A stretch of 64,000 nucleotides of DNA from JAEUJM01 sp044221555 (lineage in GTDB: Bacteria; Actinomycetota; Acidimicrobiia; Acidimicrobiales; DATDAH01): assembly GCA_044221555.1 (NCBI GenBank), contig JBGAOY010000001.1, positions 248,001-312,000 on the forward strand. The letters are read 5' to 3'. A program made the translations under genes and the position numbers. Under the pieces are notes generated by a model. It had not been told where the DNA came from. It was given only the letters and a program-made list of their open reading frames with translations, and did not search any database. Shown here one piece after another: positions 56,600-64,000 of the stretch. Numbering within the stretch: position 1 is the stretch's first letter; each line of letters begins with the position of its first letter.

Positions 56600-57883
56600 T
56601 CAGTCGAGGAACCCGTCGCACTCCCCGGTGCTGAGCGCCCGGACCAGGGCCACCGAACCCTGCAGCAACACGCCCACCGCGTCGTCGTCGAAGGCCTCGG
56701 GCCCGGCGTCGACGATGGTCTCGAGGTCGGCGAGGAACTGCTCGGCGGTGGCCTGGTCGGGTGCCGAGAAACGCCCGAAGTCGGGCTCGGCCCGGCTGAT
56801 GATGTCGTGCATGGAGACGGCGTCGTCGTAGGCGGCCGCAGGGGTGTCCGGCACGAATTCGGGCACCTCGTCGGTGCCGGCCAGGTCGTCGACCAGCGCC
56901 TGCGCGGTGAGGATCTGCTGGTCGAGCTTGGGGAAGTCCACGATCGAGACGTCGTCACCCACCGTGTGGTAGCAGGGCGGGTTGGCGTCGGTGAAGAACA
57001 CGACCGGCACGCCGGCTGCCGCGAAGGCGGCGTGGTCGCTCCGGCCCTGCCCGAAGAGAAGGCTGAGCGCGACGGTGTCGAGGCTCGACGCCGTGGTGGC
57101 GGCCCGCGCGGAGGCGACGAGGTTCGGTCCCCCGGTCTCCGCGCCCACCATGACGGTGGAGTCGGCGAGTGCCGGCGACAGGTTGGTCCCCTGGATGTCG
57201 AAGTTCACGTAGCCGACGATCGCGTCGAGCGGGACCGGCGGATCGGCGACGAACGCCTTCGAGCCGCCCAGGTCGTCCTCCTCGCGGTCCCAGAAGGCGA
57301 GGATCACCGAGCGCCGAGGCCCGTCGTCCCGCGACGCGATGGTCTGGGCGACGGCCAGCGCGGCCGCAACACCGGTGGCGTTGTCGGTGGCGCCGTTGCA
57401 GATGTCGTCGGCGGCGGAGACCCCATCGCAGTCGTGCCCGAGGTGGTCGTAGTGGGCGCCGACCACCACGTACTCGTCGGGCAGCTCGGTGCCGGGGATC
57501 ACCGCCAACACGTTCGTGCCTTCGTCGAACTCGGCACGGTAGGCGTCGGCATCCGTGGCGTCCCCGTCCAAGGGCTCGGCGATGTCCTGGAGCTGTCCGA
57601 TCAGGTAGTCCTGTGCCTCGGCCGAGCCGGCCGTGCGGTCCTGCCGACCCGCCAGGTCGTCGGCGGCCAGGGTCTCCACCGTGCCGTGCACGAGGTCGGA
57701 GGTCGCGTCCGCTCCCCCATCGGCCCCGTCGGTGGTGTCGGTCGTGGCGGCGGTGTCGGCCGCGGCGCTGGTGGACGTGCCCCCACCGTCGGCGTCGTCA
57801 GAGGAGCCACTCGACCCGCACGCCGCGAGCAGCGTCACCACCAGCACGACCCCCACGGCCGGCATCCACGCACGTCGCTGCAC
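56600..57883 (-). CDS. M28-family metallopeptidase, secreted lipoprotein
   Basis: 427 residues. Signal peptide with lipobox LLAACG, a Ser/Asp/Thr linker, then the M28 aminopeptidase fold with its zinc ligands. These are H in VVVGAHYDHLG, D in NGATDNATG, EE in WDREEDDLGG, D in YVNFDIQG and H in PPCYHTVGDD. Releases N-terminal residues or small amide-linked groups outside the membrane. GTG 57883 is preceded by AGGGGA; ATG 57865 would remove part of the signal peptide. Confidence 0.88.
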   Translation of the reverse strand: MQRRAWMPAVGVVLVVTLLAACGSSGSSDDADGGGTSTSAAADTAATTDTTDGADGGADATSDLVHGTVETLAADDLAGRQDRTAGSAEAQDYLIGQLQDIAEPLDGDATDADAYRAEFDEGTNVLAVIPGTELPDEYVVVGAHYDHLGHDCDGVSAADDICNGATDNATGVAAALAVAQTIASRDDGPRRSVILAFWDREEDDLGGSKAFVADPPVPLDAIVGYVNFDIQGTNLSPALADSTVMVGAETGGPNLVASARAATTASSLDTVALSLLFGQGRSDHAAFAAAGVPVVFFTDANPPCYHTVGDDVSIVDFPKLDQQILTAQALVDDLAGTDEVPEFVPDTPAAAYDDAVSMHDIISRAEPDFGRFSAPDQATAEQFLADLETIVDAGPEAFDDDAVGVLLQGSVALVRALSTGECDGFLD

Positions 57884-57923
57884 TGAGTTCCCCTGGGTCG
57901 TCGATCGCTCGGGTGGTGTCGCC

Positions 57924-57929
57924 ACCCTA
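57924..57929 (-). promoter_or_regulatory. -10 element of the M28 peptidase gene
   Basis: TAGGGT on the minus strand, 40 nt from GTG 57883; this gene has a leader and ribosome site. Confidence 0.45.
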
Positions 57930-57958
57930 CGCGGGCGCGCCCGTGCGGGCGGCGGTGG

Positions 57959-57964
57959 CAGACT
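57959..57964 (+). promoter_or_regulatory. -10 element of DUF1214 copy 2, leaderless
   Basis: CAGACT, 6 nt before GTG 57971. The same hexamer and spacing precede copy 1. Confidence 0.45.
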
Positions 57965-57970
57965 CGGCCG

Positions 57971-59134
57971 GTGACCGACGTGGCCGCGCAGGCGTGGGCC
58001 CGGTGGGCCGAGGTGATGGCCGACCTGCCCCGGCGTCTCCGAACGTCCGGCTTCCCCGACGACGCCGCCAGCCGAGCGATCGCGACTCGCCACCTCGCCC
58101 GCCAGGCAGCCTTGGCCCTCCGCGGCGAGCTCGAGCACGCCGATCCTGCGCACCCCCGCCTGCACCGCTACGAGCAGCCGTGGTCGCAGTGGGGCGCGCC
58201 GAACCCCGACAACGTCTACGAGCGGTGCGCCATCGACCCCGACGCCACCTACGTGGTGCGCGGCAGGGTCGATGGGGTGCACGAGGCCCTGTTCTCGCTC
58301 GTCGAGGGCGACATGCACCTCGGCGAGGACACGGTGTACGCCGAGGCCGCGCTCAGCGACCTGGCCGCCCCGGACGGCCGCCTCGAGTTGACGATCGGGC
58401 CGGGCCCGGGCTCCGGCAACCACCTGCGCACCGCACCGGGCGCTCGGCTGCTCCTCATCCGCCAGTACCTCTACGACTGGGGCGAGGACCCGATCGCCTC
58501 GTTCGGCATCGAGCGCCTCGACACCGCCGGCGTCCCTGCTGCGGAACCGACCCCCCACGAGGTCGCTGCGGCGCTGGACCGGGCCGGCCACTGGGTCGGG
58601 CAGTCGATCGAGTACTGGGCGGCCTACGCCGCCGCGTCCCGGGACCTGCTCGAGCACAACACGGTCTCGCCGCCCAACACCCCGCCGGGCGGGGCGCCGA
58701 GCATCGCCTACGGCGGCTGCTGCTGGGACCTGGAACCCGGTGAGGTGCTGGTGATCGACCACGATCGGCCCGACGCCCGGTACTGGAACTGGTCGGTGCA
58801 CCATCTCCACTGGTTCGACTCGGGCGACTGGGACCAGCGGGCCACCAGCACGAACGGCCACCAGGCCCACGTCGACGCGGACGGGCGCGTCCGGGTGGTG
58901 GTCGCGCCGACCGACCCCGGCGTCGCCAACTGGCTCGACACCCAGGGCCGGCCGGTGGGGCTGGTCGTCTACCGCTACGTCGGTGCGGTCACGACGCCGC
59001 AGCCGACCGCGACTGTGGTGGGCGTGGCCGATCTGGACTCGGTGCTCCCGCCGGCGCATCCCCGTGTCTCCCCCGAGCAGCGCCGCCGGCAGCTGGCCGA
59101 CCGGTCACTCGCGGCGCAGCGGCGCTGGGGCTGA
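57971..59134 (+). CDS. DUF1214-type protein, copy 2
   Basis: 387 residues. C-terminal YWNWSVHHLHWFDSGDWDQR and DPGVANWLDTQGRPVGLVVYRYVG correspond to the DUF1214 strands of copy 1 (ICNPWMESYDYRW; DPGHPNWLHTDGRPEGYLLIRW). The N-terminal half is diverged (RYEQPWSQWGAPNPDNVYER against RKLMVDNPDVTYHFSV) but similar in layout. No signal peptide. 5 nt before the sulfotransferase gene, so the two are co-transcribed. Function unknown; probably shares the substrate of its partner. Confidence 0.78.
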   Translation: MTDVAAQAWARWAEVMADLPRRLRTSGFPDDAASRAIATRHLARQAALALRGELEHADPAHPRLHRYEQPWSQWGAPNPDNVYERCAIDPDATYVVRGRVDGVHEALFSLVEGDMHLGEDTVYAEAALSDLAAPDGRLELTIGPGPGSGNHLRTAPGARLLLIRQYLYDWGEDPIASFGIERLDTAGVPAAEPTPHEVAAALDRAGHWVGQSIEYWAAYAAASRDLLEHNTVSPPNTPPGGAPSIAYGGCCWDLEPGEVLVIDHDRPDARYWNWSVHHLHWFDSGDWDQRATSTNGHQAHVDADGRVRVVVAPTDPGVANWLDTQGRPVGLVVYRYVGAVTTPQPTATVVGVADLDSVLPPAHPRVSPEQRRRQLADRSLAAQRRWG

Positions 59135-59139
59135 TCAGC

Positions 59140-60372
59140 GTGGGATGGCACCCGCCCGAACCGCCGGCATGGGTGGCCCGTCTCGACGCCCACGGACTCG
59201 CCGCGGGCGGCCCTGAGCACCTGGTCTCCCTCGATCCCGTCGACCTGCTCGATTCGGCACGGGCGGCCACCGGGCTGGACGACTTCGGGGACGACTCGTG
59301 GCGCCCGCACTTCGACCTGCTGGTCCGCTCGTTGACCGACGAGGCCGGCCTCACCACCACCGGGCGCCTGGTCGCCCGGACCGAGCTGCTGCGGGCCCTC
59401 CGCCAACGACTGCTGCTCACCGCGACGTGGGCGGCCGACCCCTCGATCCTCGACGAGGCCGTCGTCGAGCCGGTCTTCGTGGTGGGCACCGGGCGCTCGG
59501 GCACGTCCATCCTCCACGAGTTGCTGGCGCTCGACCCGGACAACCGCACGCCGAAGACGTGGGAGCTGCTGCACCCCGGCGAGGTGCTGGGCGCGGACCG
59601 CGAGCAGGCCCGCCGCCTCGGCCACGACGTGCACGCGTTCTGGGCCGATCTCCAGCCCGCGTACGACACGATGCACCACAACCACGGCGACGAGCCCAAC
59701 GAGTGCATCCTCGCCACGATGCTCGAGTTCCTGTCGGACCAGTGGGGTGGCACCTACGAGGTGCCCGGCTACTCGGCCCACCTCGTGGGCGCCGACCACA
59801 CCGACGCCTACCGGTATCACCGGCGCGTGCTGCAGACCCTGCAACGGGCCGAGCGAGGCCGGCGCTGGGTGCTGAAGGCACCGAGCCACCTGGCCCAGTT
59901 GCGGGTGCTGTTCGCGGTGTACCCCGACGCCCGGGTGGTGCTCGTCCACCGCGACCCGCTCAAGACCGTGCCCTCGACGGTCAGCCTGATGGGCACGATC
60001 CGTTCGATGCGGTGCCGGGACGTCGACGTCGACACCCTGGCGCCGCTCATCTCGCTCGGCTACGCCCTGATGCTCGACGACACGATGGACGCCAGGGACT
60101 CCGGCGCGCTACCCGACGACCGCTTCGTCGACGTGCGCTACGCCGACCTGCTGGCCGACCCGACCGGCACCGTGGCCGGCATCTACCAGGCCCTCGGGGC
60201 CACACCGCCGGCGGCCCTCCCGGATGCGATCACCGCTCACCTCACCGAGCGACCCCAGGCGGCCCGCGGGGTGCACCGCTACTCGCTGGCCGACACGGGG
60301 CTCGACGCCGAGGCCGAGCGACGCCGCTTCCGCCGGTACCAGGACCGCTACCACGTGCCCGACGAGGCCTGA
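59140..60372 (+). CDS. Sulfotransferase family protein, copy 2
   Basis: 410 residues. Phosphosulfate loop GTGRSGTSILHELLALDP, RWVLKAPSHLAQLRVLFAVYPDAR, and VLVHRDPLKTVPSTVSLMG match copy 1 throughout. Start GTG 59140 (MGWHPPEPPAWV) aligns with that copy. Unlike copy 1, which converges on its DUF1214 partner, it follows the partner by 5 nt on the same strand. Acceptor unknown. Confidence 0.85.
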   Translation: MGWHPPEPPAWVARLDAHGLAAGGPEHLVSLDPVDLLDSARAATGLDDFGDDSWRPHFDLLVRSLTDEAGLTTTGRLVARTELLRALRQRLLLTATWAADPSILDEAVVEPVFVVGTGRSGTSILHELLALDPDNRTPKTWELLHPGEVLGADREQARRLGHDVHAFWADLQPAYDTMHHNHGDEPNECILATMLEFLSDQWGGTYEVPGYSAHLVGADHTDAYRYHRRVLQTLQRAERGRRWVLKAPSHLAQLRVLFAVYPDARVVLVHRDPLKTVPSTVSLMGTIRSMRCRDVDVDTLAPLISLGYALMLDDTMDARDSGALPDDRFVDVRYADLLADPTGTVAGIYQALGATPPAALPDAITAHLTERPQAARGVHRYSLADTGLDAEAERRRFRRYQDRYHVPDEA

Positions 60373-60522
60373 CCGCCGCCGTCGCGACGGTGGACCACCG
60401 CTGATCCCCGCCGCTCCGACGCTGGTCGCCTCGCCCCGGGCCCGCCCATCCACCAATCCGCGCCGGCGGCGTCGGACAATGGCGCTACCGAGCGCCCCGT
60501 CCCCCGACCCCGGAGACCCCAC

Positions 60523-61854
60523 ATGGCCATGGCCCGACCCGCCCCCGACCCGGTCGAGCCCCGGCGCACCTACGTGCTCGACACCTCGGTGCTGCTGTCG
60601 GACGCGATGGCGCTCGAGCGCTTCGACGGCCACGACGTGGTCCTGCCGCTGGTGGTCATCTCCGAGCTGGAGGCCAAGCGCCACCACGGCGAGCTGGGCC
60701 ACATGGCCCGGGCCGCGCTCCGCTACCTCGAGGCGTTGCGTACCCGGCACGGGTCGCTCACGATCCCCATCCCGCTCGAGCACGGCGGCACCCTGCGCAT
60801 CGAGCTCAACCACATCGACGGCGCCCGGTTGCCGTCGCCCATGCGCACCGAGACCAACGACGCCCGCATCCTGGCCGTGGCCGACCACCTCGCGGGCGAG
60901 GGCCTCGACGTGGTCGTCGTCACCAAGGACCTGCCGCTGCGCCTGAAGGCCTCGCTGCTCGGTCTGGGCGCCGACGAGTACCGCAACGAGCTGGCACCAC
61001 GGAGCGAGTGGACCGGTCTGGTCGAGCTCGATGTGGGCAGCGACCGCATCGACGAGCTCTACGACGACGGCGTGGTCGACCTCGACGTGGCCGGCGAGAT
61101 CCCCTGCCACACCGGGCTGGTGCTGCGCGACGGCAGCCGCTCGGCCCTGGCCCGGATGCACCCGGACAAGCGCGCCCGACGCCTGCGCACCTCGGCCGAG
61201 GGCCTCTTCGGCGTGGCCGGCCGCTCGGCCGAGCAACGGGTCGCCCTCGACCTGCTCGACGACCCCGAGGTCGGCATCGTGTCGCTGGGCGGTCCCGCCG
61301 GCACCGGCAAGTCGGTGCTGGCCCTGGCCGCCGGCCTCGATGCCGTGCTCCAGCGCCGCACCCACAAGCGCATCCTCGTGTTCCGTCCCCTGTTCGCGGT
61401 CGGCGGCCAGGACCTCGGCTACCTGCCGGGCAGCGAGAACGAGAAGATGTCACCGTGGGGCGCGGCGGTGATGGACGCGCTCGAGTCCATCACCTCGCCG
61501 GCGATCATGGATCGTGTCGTCAGCAACGGCCTGCTCGAGGTGCTGCCGCTCACCCACATCCGGGGCCGCACCCTCGTCGACAGCTGGGTGATCCTCGACG
61601 AGGCCCAGCAGTACGAACGACCGGTGCTGGTCACCGCCCTCAGCCGGCTGGGCGCCGGCAGCCGGGTGGTGCTCACCCACGACATCGCCCAGCGGGACAA
61701 CCTCCGGGTGGGTCGCTACGACGGCGTGATGTCGGTCATCTCCGCGCTCACCGGCAACCCGCTGTTCGGTCATGTGACGCTGTCACGCTCCGAGCGCAGC
61801 CCCATCGCCGCCCTCGCCGCGAGCATCCTGGAGATGCCGCTGCCGAGCGCGTAG
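60523..61854 (+). CDS. PIN-PhoH fusion protein (PhoH2-like)
   Basis: 443 residues. N-terminal PIN RNase domain (YVLDTSVLLSD with D20, ISELEAKRHHGELG, and TNDARILAVADHL, VVTKDLPLRLKA supplying the acidic cluster). C-terminal PhoH ATPase has Walker A GGPAGTGKS (256-264) and Walker B WVILDEAQQ. Together this is the PhoH2 arrangement, an RNA-unwinding ribonuclease in mycobacteria. GGAG precedes ATG 60523; no antitoxin gene lies immediately upstream. Confidence 0.92.
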   Translation: MAMARPAPDPVEPRRTYVLDTSVLLSDAMALERFDGHDVVLPLVVISELEAKRHHGELGHMARAALRYLEALRTRHGSLTIPIPLEHGGTLRIELNHIDGARLPSPMRTETNDARILAVADHLAGEGLDVVVVTKDLPLRLKASLLGLGADEYRNELAPRSEWTGLVELDVGSDRIDELYDDGVVDLDVAGEIPCHTGLVLRDGSRSALARMHPDKRARRLRTSAEGLFGVAGRSAEQRVALDLLDDPEVGIVSLGGPAGTGKSVLALAAGLDAVLQRRTHKRILVFRPLFAVGGQDLGYLPGSENEKMSPWGAAVMDALESITSPAIMDRVVSNGLLEVLPLTHIRGRTLVDSWVILDEAQQYERPVLVTALSRLGAGSRVVLTHDIAQRDNLRVGRYDGVMSVISALTGNPLFGHVTLSRSERSPIAALAASILEMPLPSA

Positions 61855-61875
61855 CGCTCAGGCCGGCGCAGTTGT

Positions 61876-61904
61876 CGCTTGTCGCGCCGTCAGCGCGACA
61901 AGCG
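61876..61904. terminator. Bidirectional terminator hairpin
   Basis: 12-bp perfect arms CGCTTGTCGCGC (61876-61887) and GCGCGACAAGCG (61893-61904) with a CGTCA loop, between the converging phoH2-like and carbamoyltransferase genes. Confidence 0.75.
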
Positions 61905-61948
61905 CCCGCCGCACCATGGTGCCGCGGGCGCCGCCTCGCTCACCACGT

Positions 61949-62950
61949 CTACGAGCCCAGCGTGGCGACCAGCACGGCCTTGATGGTGTGCAGCCGGTTC
62001 TCGGCCTGGTCGAACACGATGCTCGCCGGTGACCGGAACACCTCGTCGGTCACCTCTAGGCCCTCGACCATCCCGGTCTGGGCCATGATCTGCCCGCCCA
62101 CGACCGTGTTGCTGTCGTGGAAGGCAGGCAGGCAGTGCATGAATTTCGCCTTCGGGTTGCCCGTTGCCTCCAGCAGGGCCCGGTTCACCTGGAACGGCCG
62201 CAGCAGCTCCACCCGGTCGATCCACACGTCCTTGTCCTCGCCCATCGACACCCACACATCGGTGTGCACGAAGTCGGCCCCGGCCACCGCCTCACCGGGG
62301 TCGTCGGTGATCGTCACCCGTGCGCCGGTGCGGGCGCCGATCTCACGAGCGAGGGCCACCACGTCGCCGGGCGGCTGCAGCGCGGCCGGCCCGCCGAGCC
62401 GGACATCGGCTCCCATGAGGGCGCCCATCACGAGCAACGACCGACCCATGTTGAAGCGGCAGTCCCCCACGAACGCGTAGCGGAGCTGGTCGTAGGGCTG
62501 GTTCGACGCCTCGTGCATGGTGAGGAAGTCGGCGAGCATCTGGGTGGGGTGCCACTCGTCGGTGAGGCCGTTGTACACGGGGACACCGGCCTCACGGGCC
62601 AGCTCCTCGACCTCGGCCTGCGCGTTGCCCCGCAGCTCGATGGCGTCGTACATGCGGCCGAGCGCCCGGGCGGTGTCGGCGATCGACTCCTTGTGCCCCA
62701 GCTGCGACCCGGTGGGGTCGAGGTAGGTCACATGGGCGCCCTGGTCGTGGGCCGCGACCTCGAACGCGGCCCTCGTACGGGTGGAGGTCTTCTCGAAGAT
62801 GAGGGCGATCTCCTTGCCGACGAGGTGGCGCTGCTCGGTGCCGGCGTACTTGGCCGTCTTCAGGGCCTCGGCGAGTTGGAGCAGGAAGCGCAGCTCGCCG
62901 GGCTCGAAGTCGATCTCCTTGACGAAGCTGCGGTTGCGGAGGTTGTACAC
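61949..62950 (-). CDS. arcB: Ornithine carbamoyltransferase, catabolic type
   Basis: 333 residues. Carbamoyl-phosphate loop STRTR (56-60), HPTQMLADFLTM, ornithine-binding DVWVSMGE and HCLPAFHD. Directly downstream of arginine deiminase (25 nt), so it most likely runs in the direction ornithine plus carbamoyl phosphate from citrulline, as ArcB. An anabolic ArgF role is not excluded, as no arg biosynthetic genes are seen here. No carbamate kinase gene lies within the window. Confidence 0.9.
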   Translation of the reverse strand: MYNLRNRSFVKEIDFEPGELRFLLQLAEALKTAKYAGTEQRHLVGKEIALIFEKTSTRTRAAFEVAAHDQGAHVTYLDPTGSQLGHKESIADTARALGRMYDAIELRGNAQAEVEELAREAGVPVYNGLTDEWHPTQMLADFLTMHEASNQPYDQLRYAFVGDCRFNMGRSLLVMGALMGADVRLGGPAALQPPGDVVALAREIGARTGARVTITDDPGEAVAGADFVHTDVWVSMGEDKDVWIDRVELLRPFQVNRALLEATGNPKAKFMHCLPAFHDSNTVVGGQIMAQTGMVEGLEVTDEVFRSPASIVFDQAENRLHTIKAVLVATLGS

Positions 62951-62975
62951 GGCGGACTCCGGTCTGGATCGGGGC

Positions 62976-64000
62976 TCAGAACGCGGGGTCGCGCTCGAGG
63001 GGGCAGGTCATGCAGTGCGAGCCGCCGCGACCGCGGCCCAGCTCGAAGCCCTCGATGGTGATGACCTCGATGCCGGCCTTGCGCAGGGCGGTGTTGGTGC
63101 CGGTGTTGCGCTCGTAGGCCACCACGACGCCGGGCTCGAGGGCCACGACGTTGTTGCCGTCGTCCCACTGCTCGCGCTCGGCTTCGAACTGGTCGCCACC
63201 GGTGGGGATCACGCGGAGCGCGCCCACGCCGAGGGCCTCGGCCATGGCGTCGACCAGCGACCCGTGGTGCTCCTCGGCCACCAGTTCCTCCGGCGTGTCG
63301 CCGGCGCGGATGCGCCACGTCCGGGCGCCGTTCACCACGGCGGGGAACATCGTGACCAGGTCACGGTCACACATCGTGATCACCGTGTCGAGATGCATGT
63401 AGCTGCGTGACTTGGGCAGGTGGACGGCCAGGACCTGGCGGGCCGAGCCGGCCCGGAACAGGGCCCGGGCGATGATCAGCACCGCTTGCGGCGTGGTCCG
63501 CTCGCCCATCCCGATCATCACGGTGCCGTTGCCGATGGGCTGCACGTCACCGCCTTCGACGTGGGCCTGGCCCCAGTCCTCGTCGTTGCCGCCCAACCAG
63601 ATGGGGAACTGCTCGGCGCTGAACATCGGGTGGAAGCGGTAGATCGCCTCGACGATCATCGACTCGGGCTTGCGGGCCGGCTTGGTCATCGGGTTGATCG
63701 TGACGCCGTCGAAGATCCAGCACGACGGGTCGCGCTGGAACAAGAAGTTGGGCAGCGGCGGGAGCAGGAGGCTGTTGGGGTCGCTCGCCTGCCAGACCAG
63801 GCCCAGGTCGGCCTGGATGTCGGCCCGGATGATGCCGCCGATGAGGAACTCGGCGACGTCGACCGTCGATGCCGACTCGACCCATGCCCGGGCCCGTTCG
63901 GCGGCACCGATGCCCACCTGGCGCTCGTTCAGGATGTGGGCCACCACCCAGTCCTTGGCCTCGGGCTTGCCCAGGGCCTCGGCCAGCAGCGTCTCGGCCT
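62976..64000 (-). CDS. arcA: Arginine deiminase (5' end beyond window)
   Basis: 341 codons visible; the frame runs through the right edge with no start, so the N-terminus is missing. LFQRDPSCWIFDGVTIN, WGQAHVEGGDVQPIGNG, SYMHLDTVITMCDRDLVTMFP (HLDT), and the nucleophile Cys at the end (GRGRGGSHCMTCPLERD) are the catalytic set. Hydrolyses arginine to citrulline and ammonia, the first step of ATP-yielding arginine breakdown and of acid resistance. Followed after 25 nt by arcB. Confidence 0.93.
   Translation of the reverse strand, partial: AETLLAEALGKPEAKDWVVAHILNERQVGIGAAERARAWVESASTVDVAEFLIGGIIRADIQADLGLVWQASDPNSLLLPPLPNFLFQRDPSCWIFDGVTINPMTKPARKPESMIVEAIYRFHPMFSAEQFPIWLGGNDEDWGQAHVEGGDVQPIGNGTVMIGMGERTTPQAVLIIARALFRAGSARQVLAVHLPKSRSYMHLDTVITMCDRDLVTMFPAVVNGARTWRIRAGDTPEELVAEEHHGSLVDAMAEALGVGALRVIPTGGDQFEAEREQWDDGNNVVALEPGVVVAYERNTGTNTALRKAGIEVITIEGFELGRGRGGSHCMTCPLERDPAF

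Noticed and set aside
60523..61854. Toxin-antitoxin pair (phoAT-phoH2)
   Set aside because: The 150 nt upstream holds no separate short antitoxin ORF with its own ribosome site that I can support.

Overview
This is a very GC-rich stretch of an actinobacterial chromosome. Three things point to Actinomycetota: the tat-helY gene order and the cyp51 cluster both match my memory of Mycobacterium tuberculosis, there is a DUF4193 protein, and many genes look leaderless, with a TAnnnT box about 6 nt before the start codon. My best guess at class level is Acidimicrobiia (Ilumatobacter/Iamia-like); this is inferred from gene content and no 16S gene is present. No tRNA, rRNA, IS element, prophage or CRISPR array was recognised.

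Layout. 1-9.7 kb: twin-arginine export (tatA/B-tatC), the helicase helY, half of a lipid-kinase fold, an M20 amidohydrolase, a two-domain ThyX-like protein, a zinc-ribbon DUF4193 protein, and small GNAT and NUDIX genes. 9.7-15.5 kb: a crotonase, a HAD phosphatase, an unusual RGD-repeat protein, a dif-like XerCD site beside a DnaA-box-like sequence, a 28-bp perfect palindrome holding two opposed leaderless promoters, and three tandem secreted or membrane proteins sharing a two-cysteine domain. 15.5-23.2 kb: a probable vitamin B12 capture and import locus. It has a cobalamin riboswitch, a transcobalamin beta-domain-like protein, two alpha/alpha-toroid proteins (one anchored by SLH domains), and an ECF transporter (T, fused A-A', S). 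23.3-29.4 kb: sulfotransferase, DUF1214 protein, a DinB gene split by an in-frame TGA, a lipoprotein, and a divergent LysR / inositol-phosphate synthase pair. 29.6-35.6 kb: a TetR-cyp123-like-SDR-cyp51-ferredoxin-SnoaL-dehydrogenase-CMD operon.

35.6-41 kb: a PhyH oxygenase, two lipoproteins, RsgA and an MBL hydrolase. 40.9-47.2 kb: a complete oligopeptide-type ABC importer on the minus strand. A chain of three tandem 17-codon micro-ORFs sits between its two permease genes, and a long hairpin separates the binding protein from the permeases. 47.3-53.1 kb: DJ-1/PfpI, an S1P-lyase-like PLP enzyme, and a four-gene operon of two ABC exporters. 53.2-61.9 kb: universal stress protein, a PknD-like kinase with a seven-bladed propeller, a GAP/Sap protein, an M28 peptidase, a second DUF1214-sulfotransferase pair, and PIN-PhoH. 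61.9-64 kb: catabolic ornithine carbamoyltransferase and arginine deiminase, the latter cut by the window end.

Themes. Operons are tightly packed with ATGA/GTGA overlaps, so translational coupling is common. Several oddities involve that coupling: the opp micro-ORF chain, a 9-codon leader ORF before the thyX-like gene, and a repeat that forms the cyp51-ferredoxin junction. All function calls come from reading motifs and from remembered families; no database search was run.
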